This document shows positions 11,185-20,481 of a stretch of DNA of 64,000 nucleotides, piece after piece. The DNA is taken from NCBI RefSeq assembly GCF_012584515.1, contig NZ_CP051461.1, positions 124,001 through 188,000 on the forward strand, read 5' to 3'. This DNA comes from Polaromonas vacuolata (GTDB lineage Bacteria > Pseudomonadota > Gammaproteobacteria > Burkholderiales > Burkholderiaceae_C). Made by a program: the position numbers and the translations under genes. The notes under the pieces were generated by a model that was given only the letters and a program-made list of their open reading frames with translations, ran no database searches and was not told the origin of the DNA. How positions within the stretch are numbered: position 1 is the stretch's first letter; the number at the start of each line of letters is the position of its first letter.

Positions 11185-13344
11185 CTATTTAGATTCACTC
11201 TTTCTATCGTATTGACCATCGTCGCTAACACCTGCATCAATTTTCGCGGTCGACAGAAACTGTCGTAATTGAAAGATAAGAGTAGCGCCAAAATCCTCTG
11301 GTATTTCTTTTGTCAAAACTTGCTGACTAATTTCTGCGATTTCAGCTTGAATAAAATCACGCGTCATATGTGGTCGAAAATTTTGGTAAAGAGAGAAGTA
11401 TTGATCGCGTTGTGTTGCCAGTGCATAGATTGCCGAATCTCCAATATCGCCAAGAGTGGCTGAATTGGTAAAGACTGTTGGCCCATCTGTTAGCTCACCT
11501 GTTTGCTCATCTCTTTTGAATTCGCCTTTAAGCCAAGTCAGAATTTCTTTAAATTGAGTGGGAGTTGCTTGCCCGCCATTGAGGATAAGTCCTATCGCTT
11601 TCACCATGAAATCGCGTGAATTATTAGGTATTAACCGCAGCTTCAACAACTCATCAAGTGTTACTTGAGCGCTTAAAAATTCTCGAGAAGAATAAATAAT
11701 TTCTAAGAGTTGCAGCTTTTCTGGTGCCGATAAATCTTGGCTCACGAGTACTGCGGATGTGTCGCCGCAAGCCGTATCAAACCCTAAGCGCATGTGATGT
11801 CTAAACATTGCCGGATCATTACCTTCAGCCATGTGCATGGCCATAACTTGATCGCACAGAACTAAGCGCTGTACAAGTGGGTATTGCCTGAGACCTATTC
11901 CACTCATCACGGCAGCCATAAACACAGTCATTTTTTGTGGTGAGATATTGGCTTGAACGATGCCGGCTAGTAACGTTAATCGCTCTAGCTCATGGTGGCT
12001 AACTAGTCCACCCCACTGACGAAGCGTAGCTATGATGTGGCGCATAGCAATAGCTGGCATGGCTGCATTCAATGCGTTCATCGCTTGGCGGGTTCTGTGA
12101 GGATTGCCCAAAATTTGCGTGAATAAAAAATATGTAGATTGTTGCTTAACAGCTGGCCGTTGAGTCGCGGCCCACAGCTGCGCAAGCAGTGGCTGCGCAA
12201 TGGCCATGCTGGCGACTTCTGGTTCTCCCGCAGTTGTCGCTGCAATGATCAGGCCTTCACCCCCGGCCGCCGTCAAGGTGGCCCATAGTTCAGCTTTTCT
12301 GACGTTAGAGTTGGCAGTTAGGTGGGTCAACAACTCTAGGGCTTTATCGGCCACTGCGGGTTGTGCGGAGCTCGTTGCCGCGGTTAAGACAGCTGCGCGA
12401 CCAACGTTCCCCAAGGTGTCCCAGAGTTCAGCTTTTCTGACGTCAGAGTTGGCCACTAGATTGGCCAACAAAAACAGGGCTTTATCGGCCACTGCGAGGT
12501 TCGTTGCCGCGGTTAAGACAGCTGCGCGACCAACGTTCCCCAAGGTGGCCCAGAGTTCAGTTTTTCTGACGTCAGAGTTGGCCACTAGATGGACCAACAA
12601 AAACAGGGCTCGCTCGGCCACTGCAGGTTGTTCTAGGTTCGTTGCCGCGGCAACGACAGCGGCACGCCCAGCGTACCCCAAGGTGGCCCAGATCTCAGTG
12701 TTTCTGTCGTCAGAGTTGGCCGCTAGATTGCCCAACAAAAACAGGGCTTCTTCGGCCACTGCAGGTTGTGCGGGGCTCGTTGCCGCGGTCAAGACAGCTG
12801 CGCGCCCAGTAGTCCCCAAGGTCGCCCATAGTTCAGCGGCTCTGACGTCAGAAATGGCAGCTAGGTTGCCGAGCAAAATCAGGGCTCGTACGGCCACTTC
12901 GGGTCGTGCGGGATTCGTTGCAGCGTTAACAACTTCAGACATTCGACCCTGAAGTTCGCTATACACCGCGGCGTTTTCTTCTTCATTGATACTCGAGCGA
13001 TTGAGTAATCTTTCTAACTCTTCTGGATGAATCTGCACGCCTTGATGGGTTTCAACTAAAGGTGAGGAAGAGGAGAAACTAGCGCTGCTGATTATTCTGC
13101 TGGGACGGCTGGAGCTACTAGAACTACTCGCTTTAGCCTCAGTGCTATCTACAGTGACTGATGTGACTGATGTGACTGCGTAGCTCGATAAGCTTCTTGG
13201 AGAATCGGGACTGACTTGGTGTGTGGGTATCCGACTTGCAAGGCTGCTTTGAATAACTACTGGGCTTGGAGTCGTCGGTATTTTTCTTTCTGTATCTTGC
13301 CTTACAGAAGGATTGATGACCGCCGTTTTATTTAAGGGATTCAT
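11185..13344 (-). CDS. Tandem-repeat (ARM/HEAT-like) protein of unknown function
   Basis: 719 aa, no recognised family. Residues 1-95 are Ser/Thr/Pro-rich and low in complexity, including a seven-Ser run. Residues about 138-360 hold five helical repeats with anchors LLGNL at 157, 203, 249, 292 and 338, i.e. unit lengths 46, 46, 43 and 46. The consensus reads roughly ELWATLGxxGRAAVLTAAT then QPAVAxxALxLLxxLxANSDVR. This resembles armadillo/HEAT solenoids, which bind proteins. Residues 400-719 are predicted helical with no motif I know. No signal peptide or membrane helix is seen. It stands alone in AT-rich DNA between two direct repeats, which suggests acquisition by transfer. A secreted or host-directed protein is possible but unproven. 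Confidence 0.85.
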   Translation of the reverse strand: MNPLNKTAVINPSVRQDTERKIPTTPSPVVIQSSLASRIPTHQVSPDSPRSLSSYAVTSVTSVTVDSTEAKASSSSSSSRPSRIISSASFSSSSPLVETHQGVQIHPEELERLLNRSSINEEENAAVYSELQGRMSEVVNAATNPARPEVAVRALILLGNLAAISDVRAAELWATLGTTGRAAVLTAATSPAQPAVAEEALFLLGNLAANSDDRNTEIWATLGYAGRAAVVAAATNLEQPAVAERALFLLVHLVANSDVRKTELWATLGNVGRAAVLTAATNLAVADKALFLLANLVANSDVRKAELWDTLGNVGRAAVLTAATSSAQPAVADKALELLTHLTANSNVRKAELWATLTAAGGEGLIIAATTAGEPEVASMAIAQPLLAQLWAATQRPAVKQQSTYFLFTQILGNPHRTRQAMNALNAAMPAIAMRHIIATLRQWGGLVSHHELERLTLLAGIVQANISPQKMTVFMAAVMSGIGLRQYPLVQRLVLCDQVMAMHMAEGNDPAMFRHHMRLGFDTACGDTSAVLVSQDLSAPEKLQLLEIIYSSREFLSAQVTLDELLKLRLIPNNSRDFMVKAIGLILNGGQATPTQFKEILTWLKGEFKRDEQTGELTDGPTVFTNSATLGDIGDSAIYALATQRDQYFSLYQNFRPHMTRDFIQAEIAEISQQVLTKEIPEDFGATLIFQLRQFLSTAKIDAGVSDDGQYDRKSESK
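12265..12933 (-). repeat. Five internal coding repeats of 138/129 bp
   Basis: DNA encoding the five solenoid units. Adjacent copies keep long identical stretches: a block of about 45 bases starting near 12374 recurs unchanged near 12503, 129 bp apart. One unit lacks three codons relative to the others. Near-identity at DNA level points to recent duplication or homogenisation. Confidence 0.85.
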
Positions 13345-13940
13345 GTGTCGTTACCGGTTGAAGTGAATAACGTTGCGCAATATGAATAGAAGATATTTAA
13401 AAAATTGATTAAATTTATCGATTTTTGCTGGCGTTTATAGCGCTGATCGGTTACGCGTGCAAGCGTGAAAATACTAAAAAACTTGTTGTACGCATTGAGG
13501 ATTGCATCAGTGAGATGGTATTTTTGTTAGCGTTAAGTTGCAAAAATTAAACCAAAAAAATTCGGGGATGGTGCGGTTTTGCGTTGGCATAAACGGCTAA
13601 TCATTCATTGCGAAATAGCAATTTATGCGATTAATCTCGAATTCACTTTTGCTTGCCCCGGCGTTGTCAAATTGCCTTTAGCAATACGGCGTTAGTAGAG
13701 AAAGTCGCCGAGAAGGGGCGGGGCTCCACACGCTCTCTCAGTTTTTATAAGCTGTGCACGTGCACGTGCTTATCCATTCGGGAGCAGTTGTAGACGTTGA
13801 ACTTTATCGCTGCTGTTGGGGGTGCAAGGATTTGTGCGCAGATGGCGTGGGTGATGTAGCTGGCGTTCTTTGTCTCTAAGGCTTTAGCCATGAAACTTGC
13901 CGTCGCTTCATCAGACGCTAAAACTTCGCCACTTTCAAAA

Positions 13941-13990
13941 CTTAAAAACTTAAAAACTTAAAAAACTTTTGAAAATTTCCGAAAAGTTTT
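13941..13990 (+). repeat. CTTAAAAA tandem repeat with adjoining A/T hairpin
   Basis: Three CTTAAAAA units (the last with one extra A) at 13941-13965 run into AAAACTTTT (13962-13970), whose complement AAAAGTTTT lies at 13982-13990. The stem is weak and no U run follows. Confidence 0.6.
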
Positions 13991-14133
13991 GTCGGCCTTA
14001 TCTGAATCAGACACTGCTGCAGTTGACGAACTACGCACTCATCAAGCTGGGTTTAGTCGGCATGCGCTTTACTCACTGATTGCGCTACGCATGCATCGCC
14101 CCGCCGTAGTTGGCACGCGTGTGTTCGTATTTT

Positions 14134-14196
14134 CCGAAGTGATTTTGGCTGTCTATAAACGTATGCACTATGCATACATACGGTTATAGATTTTTA
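14134..14196 (+). repeat. Direct repeat, right copy (pairs with 10794-10876)
   Basis: See the left copy. This copy carries an inverted repeat GTATGC/GCATAC separated by five bases (14161-14176). It ends four bases before the gatB stop codon, so gatB and the left-hand DUF4124-like gene mark the borders of the interval. Confidence 0.7.
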
Positions 14197-14199
14197 AGT

Positions 14200-15675
14200 T
14201 CAGCCTAATTTTTTCTTGAGCAATTCATTGACCTGCGCAGGATTGCCTTTTCCCTTGCTGGCTTTCATTGCCTGACCGACCAAAGCGTTAAAAGCTTTGG
14301 TGTTTCCAGCGCGCACTTCTTCTACGTTTTTCGGATTTGCAGCCAGTACTTCATCAATGATTTTTTCCAACTCGCCCGAGTCGCTCATTTGCTTGAGACC
14401 CTTGGCTTCGATGACCGCATCGACATCGCTGGCTTGACCTAACCAGAGCGCGTCAAAGACTTGCCGCGCCGCGTTGTTCGAGATGGTGCCGTCAGCAATT
14501 CGCGTGATCAAGCTGGCCAATTGGGTTTGGCTGACGCTGGATTCTTCAATTGATTTTTCGTCTGCATTGAGGCGCCGCGAGAGCTCGCCCATGACCCAGT
14601 TACCGGCGAGTTTTGGCTGGCCGCAGCTAGCGGTGACGGCTTCGAAATAACTGGCCGTGGCGCGGCTTTGTGTCAGCTGACCGGCGTCGTATTCAGACAA
14701 GCCGTAGTCGGCCTCAAAGCGCGCCGCCATCACGCGCGGCAGCTCTGTCATTGCTGCGCGGGTTTGCTCAACCCAGTCGCGGCCAATCATGAGTGGCGGT
14801 AAATCGGGGTCGGGAAAATAGCGGTAATCGGCCGCATCTTCTTTGGTGCGCATGGCGCGAGTTTCGCCGCTGTCGGGATCGAACAGTACAGTGGCTTGGC
14901 GAATCTCGTGACCGTCTTCAATTTGTTCAATTTGCCAACGCACTTCAAAGTCGATCGCTTGCTGCATGAATTTAAAACTGTTTAAGTTTTTAATTTCGCG
15001 GCGCGTGCCCAGTTCAGCGCCGGGTTTGCGCACCGAGACATTGGCGTCGCAGCGAAAGCTACCCTCTTGCATATTGCCATCGCAAATGCCAATCCAAGTG
15101 ACGATTTTATGCAACTCTTTGGCATAGGCCACGGCCTCGCTGGAAGAGCGCATATCCGGTTGTGTGACTATCTCTAGCAATGGCGTGCCGGCTCGGTTCA
15201 GGTCTATACCGCTCATGCCTATGAAGTCTTCGTGCAGCGATTTGCCCGCATCTTCTTCCAGGTGGGCACGCTCTAGGCGCACGGTTTTTTTCTCGCCATC
15301 GACAAAAAATTCAACGCTGCCGCCTTGCACCACAGGGATCTCGAACTGGCTGATTTGATAGCCTTTAGGCAGGTCGGGATAAAAATAATTCTTGCGCGCA
15401 AACACACTGCTTTCGGCGATGTGGGCGTTGATCGCTAGACCGAATTCAATCGCTCGCTGAACCGCGCCCTTGTTCATCACCGGTAGTGCGCCGGGCAAGG
15501 CAAAGTCAACGGCTGATGCTTGGGTATTTGGCTCAGCACCAAACGCGGTGGAGGCGCGGCTAAAGATTTTTGAAGCGGTAGTTAACTGGGTATGGGTTTC
15601 AAAGCCAATCACGACTTCGTAGCCCTGCACCAACAGGGATTTTTTTTTCACGGTGTTCATAGCGTTTTGACTCAT
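14200..15675 (-). CDS. gatB: Asp-tRNA(Asn)/Glu-tRNA(Gln) amidotransferase subunit B
   Basis: 491 aa; the tRNA-binding and kinase-like subunit that activates mischarged Glu- or Asp-tRNA before amidation by GatA. The N-terminal cradle [10 protein letters not shown] and the motifs [14 protein letters not shown] and [13 protein letters not shown] are typical. The C-terminal YqeY-like tail ends in [16 protein letters not shown] 15675 overlaps the gatA stop in an ATGA, so translation is probably coupled. An open frame extends to 15948 but that part is antisense to the gatA reading frame and is not family sequence. Confidence 0.96.
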   Translation of the reverse strand: MSQNAMNTVKKKSLLVQGYEVVIGFETHTQLTTASKIFSRASTAFGAEPNTQASAVDFALPGALPVMNKGAVQRAIEFGLAINAHIAESSVFARKNYFYPDLPKGYQISQFEIPVVQGGSVEFFVDGEKKTVRLERAHLEEDAGKSLHEDFIGMSGIDLNRAGTPLLEIVTQPDMRSSSEAVAYAKELHKIVTWIGICDGNMQEGSFRCDANVSVRKPGAELGTRREIKNLNSFKFMQQAIDFEVRWQIEQIEDGHEIRQATVLFDPDSGETRAMRTKEDAADYRYFPDPDLPPLMIGRDWVEQTRAAMTELPRVMAARFEADYGLSEYDAGQLTQSRATASYFEAVTASCGQPKLAGNWVMGELSRRLNADEKSIEESSVSQTQLASLITRIADGTISNNAARQVFDALWLGQASDVDAVIEAKGLKQMSDSGELEKIIDEVLAANPKNVEEVRAGNTKAFNALVGQAMKASKGKGNPAQVNELLKKKLG

Positions 15676-17186
15676 GCTTGCGGTGCTCGTTGATGCCAAT
15701 CGGTTGCCAGTTGAAACTGATGCGCCGCGCCCAGTAGCTGGGCTTCTTTGAAATAGTTGCCTATCAGTTGCAGACCTACCGGCATGCCGTGCGCGCCAAA
15801 ACCGGCGGGCACGCTCATGCCGGGGAGGCCGGCTAGGCTGGACGACAAAGTGTAGATATCGGCCAGATAGTTGGCCACTGGGTCGGCGGATTTCTCGCCC
15901 AGCTTCCACGCCACTGTGGGTGAGACTGGGCCGGCAATGATGTCGCACTTGGCAAAAGCACTTTGAAAGTCTTGGGCGATTAAGCGGCGAATCTTTTGTG
16001 CTTTGAGGTAGTAGGCATCGTAGTAGCCGGCGGACAGCACATACGCACCAATCATGATGCGGCGCTTGGCTTCGTTGCCAAAGCCTTCGGCTCGCGACTT
16101 TTTATACATCTCTGTCAGATCGCTGTACTGCGCGGCGCGGTGGCCGTAACGCACGCCGTCAAAGCGGCTCAGGTTGCTGCTGGCCTCGGCCGGTGCGATC
16201 ACGTAGTAGACCGGTATTGACAACTCTGTCAGTGGTAGATCGATATCCACCAGCTTGGCGCCTAGCTTTTCATATTCGGCCAAGGCCGCATGCACGGCAG
16301 CTAACACATCAGGTGCGCAGCCAGCGCCAAAAAACTGCCTTGGCAGACCAATGCGCAAACCCTTGAGGCTGTTATTACCTATGCCGCTGGCGGATTGGAC
16401 GAGTAGGTCAGCAGCGTAGTCAGTTGCCGGCATGTCTAGCGAGGTTGAGTCGCGATCCAGATCGGGTCCGGCCATGGCCGAGAGCATCAAGGCGCAGTCT
16501 AGTGCGCTGCGTGCCATCGGTCCGGCTTGGTCTAGGCTAGAGGCAAAAGCCACCATGCCGTAGCGCGAGCAGCGGCCATAAGTCGGCTTGATGCCAGTGA
16601 TGCCGCACAGCGAAGCCGGCTGGCGAATCGAGCCACCGGTATCAGTACCCGTAGCGGCCGGTAGCAAGCGCGCCGCCACGGCCGCGGCTGAGCCACCCGA
16701 AGAGCCGCCCGGAATCCGGCTGTGGTCCCAAGGGTTTAGTGCCGGCTTATAAGCGCTGTTTTCATTACCCGAGCCCATGGCAAACTCATCGCAATTGAGC
16801 TTGCCCAAAGTGACCATGCCAGCGCCTTGGTCCACGCCTAAACGGTTGACCACAGTGGCGTCAAACGGGCTGCGATAGTTCTCCAGCATTTTTGAGCCAG
16901 CGGTGGTGGGAAAGTCACGCGTGACAAACACATCCTTGTGGGCCAATGGAATGCCTAGCAAGGGGCCGCGTTCGCCATTGGCCAAACGCTGGTCGGCGGC
17001 TTTGGCTTGGGCGCGCGAGACGTCGGCGTCTTGCGCTAAAAAGGCGCCCAGATTGTCATGCGCTGCGATGCGCGCTAAAAAATGATCCGTCAGCTCTAGG
17101 CTAGAGACTTCGCCGGCGGATAGCTTTACTGAGAGCTCGCTCAGGCCAAGGTCGTGTAATTCTGTGTTCGGGGTGTTGCTGTTCAT
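15672..17186 (-). CDS. gatA: Asp-tRNA(Asn)/Glu-tRNA(Gln) amidotransferase subunit A
   Basis: A 504-aa amidase-signature subunit that hydrolyses glutamine and delivers ammonia to GatB. The Ser-cisSer-Lys triad is visible: Lys in PLAHKDVF, the Gly/Ser-rich [10 protein letters not shown] and the nucleophile Ser in [13 protein letters not shown]. The start ATG 17186 overlaps the gatC stop (ATGA), and its own stop overlaps gatB. Presence of GatCAB implies that Gln-tRNA and/or Asn-tRNA are made indirectly in this organism. Confidence 0.97.
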   Translation of the reverse strand: MNSNTPNTELHDLGLSELSVKLSAGEVSSLELTDHFLARIAAHDNLGAFLAQDADVSRAQAKAADQRLANGERGPLLGIPLAHKDVFVTRDFPTTAGSKMLENYRSPFDATVVNRLGVDQGAGMVTLGKLNCDEFAMGSGNENSAYKPALNPWDHSRIPGGSSGGSAAAVAARLLPAATGTDTGGSIRQPASLCGITGIKPTYGRCSRYGMVAFASSLDQAGPMARSALDCALMLSAMAGPDLDRDSTSLDMPATDYAADLLVQSASGIGNNSLKGLRIGLPRQFFGAGCAPDVLAAVHAALAEYEKLGAKLVDIDLPLTELSIPVYYVIAPAEASSNLSRFDGVRYGHRAAQYSDLTEMYKKSRAEGFGNEAKRRIMIGAYVLSAGYYDAYYLKAQKIRRLIAQDFQSAFAKCDIIAGPVSPTVAWKLGEKSADPVANYLADIYTLSSSLAGLPGMSVPAGFGAHGMPVGLQLIGNYFKEAQLLGAAHQFQLATDWHQRAPQA

Positions 17187-17482
17187 TCGATGACCTTGGG
17201 CACTAAAAATAGGCCGCGTTCGACAGCCGGTGCGCTGACCTGGCTGGCTTCTCGTTGGTTGGGTTCGCTGGCGATATCATCGCGCAGCCTGAGGGCGACT
17301 TCGCCTAGCAGTGCAGCTGGGTGTGCCAGCGGTGCAACGCCGTTGGTGTCTATGGCATCGAGCTGGTCGACCAGCCTGAAAAATCCGTTGAGTTGATCCA
17401 AAATCGGCGCTATTTCGTCACTGCGCAATTCAAGTCTGGCCAGATTGGCCACGCGTTCTATGTCTTTAGATGTCAGTGCCAT
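17183..17482 (-). CDS. gatC: Asp-tRNA(Asn)/Glu-tRNA(Gln) amidotransferase subunit C
   Basis: A 99-aa small subunit that stabilises the GatA-GatB complex. The N-terminal helix ([13 protein letters not shown]) and the central [33 protein letters not shown] sequence are characteristic. It is the first gene of the gatCAB operon, read away from mreB. Confidence 0.95.
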   Translation of the reverse strand: MALTSKDIERVANLARLELRSDEIAPILDQLNGFFRLVDQLDAIDTNGVAPLAHPAALLGEVALRLRDDIASEPNQREASQVSAPAVERGLFLVPKVIE

Positions 17483-18970
<1,488 letters not shown>

Positions 18971-19023
18971 ACCTTAACCATTGAATTCGGTGCGGGTCGC
19001 CTGCGTCCCGCCTACTAGCGCAT

Positions 19024-19941
19024 ATGCCTCTCGCAACCTTGGACAGATCGACGCCTTCGTTTTTTAAACAAGGTCCGTCAGCGCTTTCTAAACTGATTTT
19101 TTTCAGCGCTTTGTCCCTATTCTTGATGGTCGCTGATGTGCGTTTTCACATCACTGAGTCGACACGCTCAGTGATGCTCACCGCACTGTTTCCGGTTCAA
19201 TGGCTGGTTCAACAGCCAGCGCGTGCACTGCAAATTGGCAGTGAATATGTCAGCGGTTTGGATCAAGCCAATAGCAATAGCGCGGATGCCAGCCGAAAAC
19301 TTGCTTTGCAATCACTACGCGCCGGTCAAGTCGAGCAGTTGTTGTTGGAGAACGATAGGCTGCGTAAGTTGTTGAACTTGCGCGAGCATCTGGCTACTTC
19401 CGTCATGGCCGCCGAAGTGCTTTATGACGCAGCCGACCCCTACACCCGTAAATTCATCATAGACAAGGGCTCGTTAAAGGGCGTGGATTTGGGCTCGCCA
19501 GTGTTAGATGAAACCGGCGTGCTCGGGCAAGTGACACGGGTTTATCCGCTGGTCAGTGAAGTCACGCTGGTGATAGACCGGGATCTGGCCATTCCCGTGC
19601 TCAATGTACGCACTGGCGCGCGCAGCGTAGCTTTTGGTGACGCTACTACTGCGGGTGGCGGGCTAGAGCTGCGTTTTATGGGCAGCAATTCCGATGTGCA
19701 GGTGGGCGACTTACTCACCAGCAGCGGCGTCGATGGTGTTTATCCAGCCGGTCTGCCGGTGGCCAAAATTAGCCGTATTGAGCGACGCGCTGAGTCCGCC
19801 TTTGCCAAGATTTACTGTACCCCACAGGCTTTGGTCAGTGGCGCTCGCCATGTGATGGTGGTCAAGCCGATTGGTGAGCAGATTCCCCCCCGGCCTGACA
19901 CGGTGGCAGCTACACCCGCTGGTAAAGGAGTCGCCAAATGA
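19024..19941 (+). CDS. mreC: Rod shape-determining protein MreC
   Basis: 305 aa, bitopic inner-membrane protein linking MreB to periplasmic PBP2. One membrane helix at about residues 22-40 is followed by a coiled coil (about 85-120, LLLENDRLRKLLNLRE) and the beta-barrel periplasmic domain with the typical VLYDAADPYTRKFIIDKG and LDETGVLGQV segments. It lies 53 bp after mreB and overlaps mreD by four bases. Confidence 0.94.
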   Translation: MPLATLDRSTPSFFKQGPSALSKLIFFSALSLFLMVADVRFHITESTRSVMLTALFPVQWLVQQPARALQIGSEYVSGLDQANSNSADASRKLALQSLRAGQVEQLLLENDRLRKLLNLREHLATSVMAAEVLYDAADPYTRKFIIDKGSLKGVDLGSPVLDETGVLGQVTRVYPLVSEVTLVIDRDLAIPVLNVRTGARSVAFGDATTAGGGLELRFMGSNSDVQVGDLLTSSGVDGVYPAGLPVAKISRIERRAESAFAKIYCTPQALVSGARHVMVVKPIGEQIPPRPDTVAATPAGKGVAK

Positions 19942-20459
19942 TCTTGTCTTCGTCTGGCCAGCAGCTGTTGTTACCCGTTAACCGAGGTTTTATTTGGGCT
20001 AGCTTGATCGCTGCGCTGCTATTGGACATGTTGCCGTTTGGCCGGGCGGTATGGATACCTGACTTTTTGGCACTGGTGCTGATGTTTTGGAGCATCCATC
20101 AGCCGCTGCGCGTGGGCATAGGCATGGCCTTTATGTTTGGTCTGATCATCGATGTGCATCAGACCTCGATGTTGGGCCAACACGCGCTGGCCTATACCGT
20201 GCTGTGCTTTTTGGCAACCTTGATTAGTCGCCGGCTGCTGTGGTTTTCCGTGCCCTCGCAGGCGCTGCAGGTGCTGCCTTTGTTTGCACTCTCGCATGGC
20301 CTTGAGCTGTTGATTCGGATGCTAGCGGGCGGTATTTTTCCGGGTTGGTATATTTTGCTCGCCCCTTTGATTGAAGCCTTGCTTTGGCCGCTGGTGAGCG
20401 TGTTGCTGTTGATACCGCAGCGACGTGCGCCCGATCCAGACCAGAACCGTCCCTTATGA
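19938..20459 (+). CDS. mreD: Rod shape-determining protein MreD
   Basis: 173 aa, small polytopic inner-membrane protein (five or six hydrophobic segments) of the rod complex. It is recognised by position, by size and by the segment GLIIDVHQTSMLGQHAL, a version of the family's conserved D-x-x-x-x-x-x-G-Q-x-A motif. ATG 19938 overlaps the mreC stop. Confidence 0.9.
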   Translation: MILSSSGQQLLLPVNRGFIWASLIAALLLDMLPFGRAVWIPDFLALVLMFWSIHQPLRVGIGMAFMFGLIIDVHQTSMLGQHALAYTVLCFLATLISRRLLWFSVPSQALQVLPLFALSHGLELLIRMLAGGIFPGWYILLAPLIEALLWPLVSVLLLIPQRRAPDPDQNRPL

Positions 20460-20481
20460 GCTTGCGCTTTCCCGGATTGCT

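Larger units (their letters stand above)
13345..14199. other. AT-rich right flank of the island (855 bp, no supported gene)
   Basis: Presumably contains the promoter of the repeat-protein gene. Contents seen: a 14-bp palindrome GCACGTGCACGTGC (13756-13769), an A/T-rich tandem repeat and hairpin (13941-13990), and the right direct repeat (14134-14196). A 66-codon ORF at 13989-14189 ends inside that repeat and is not supported. No tRNA or integrase remnant was recognised. Confidence 0.5.

Noticed and set aside
12200..12952. 250-codon plus-strand ORF opposite the repeat region
   Set aside because: It is the antisense shadow of the tandem coding repeats; its own repeats mirror the minus-strand gene, and the minus frame is longer and continuous with N- and C-terminal domains.
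11185..13344. Phage or transposon cargo
   Set aside because: No integrase, transposase or terminal inverted repeats were found; only imperfect direct repeats, so no mobile element is called.
13989..14189. 66-codon ORF at the right end of the island
   Set aside because: It ends within the right direct repeat and has no supporting signal; likely chance.
15676..15948. Upstream extension of gatB by 91 codons
   Set aside because: It is antisense to nothing but lies in another frame of gatA on the same strand and is not GatB-like; the ATGA overlap at 15672-15675 gives the family start.
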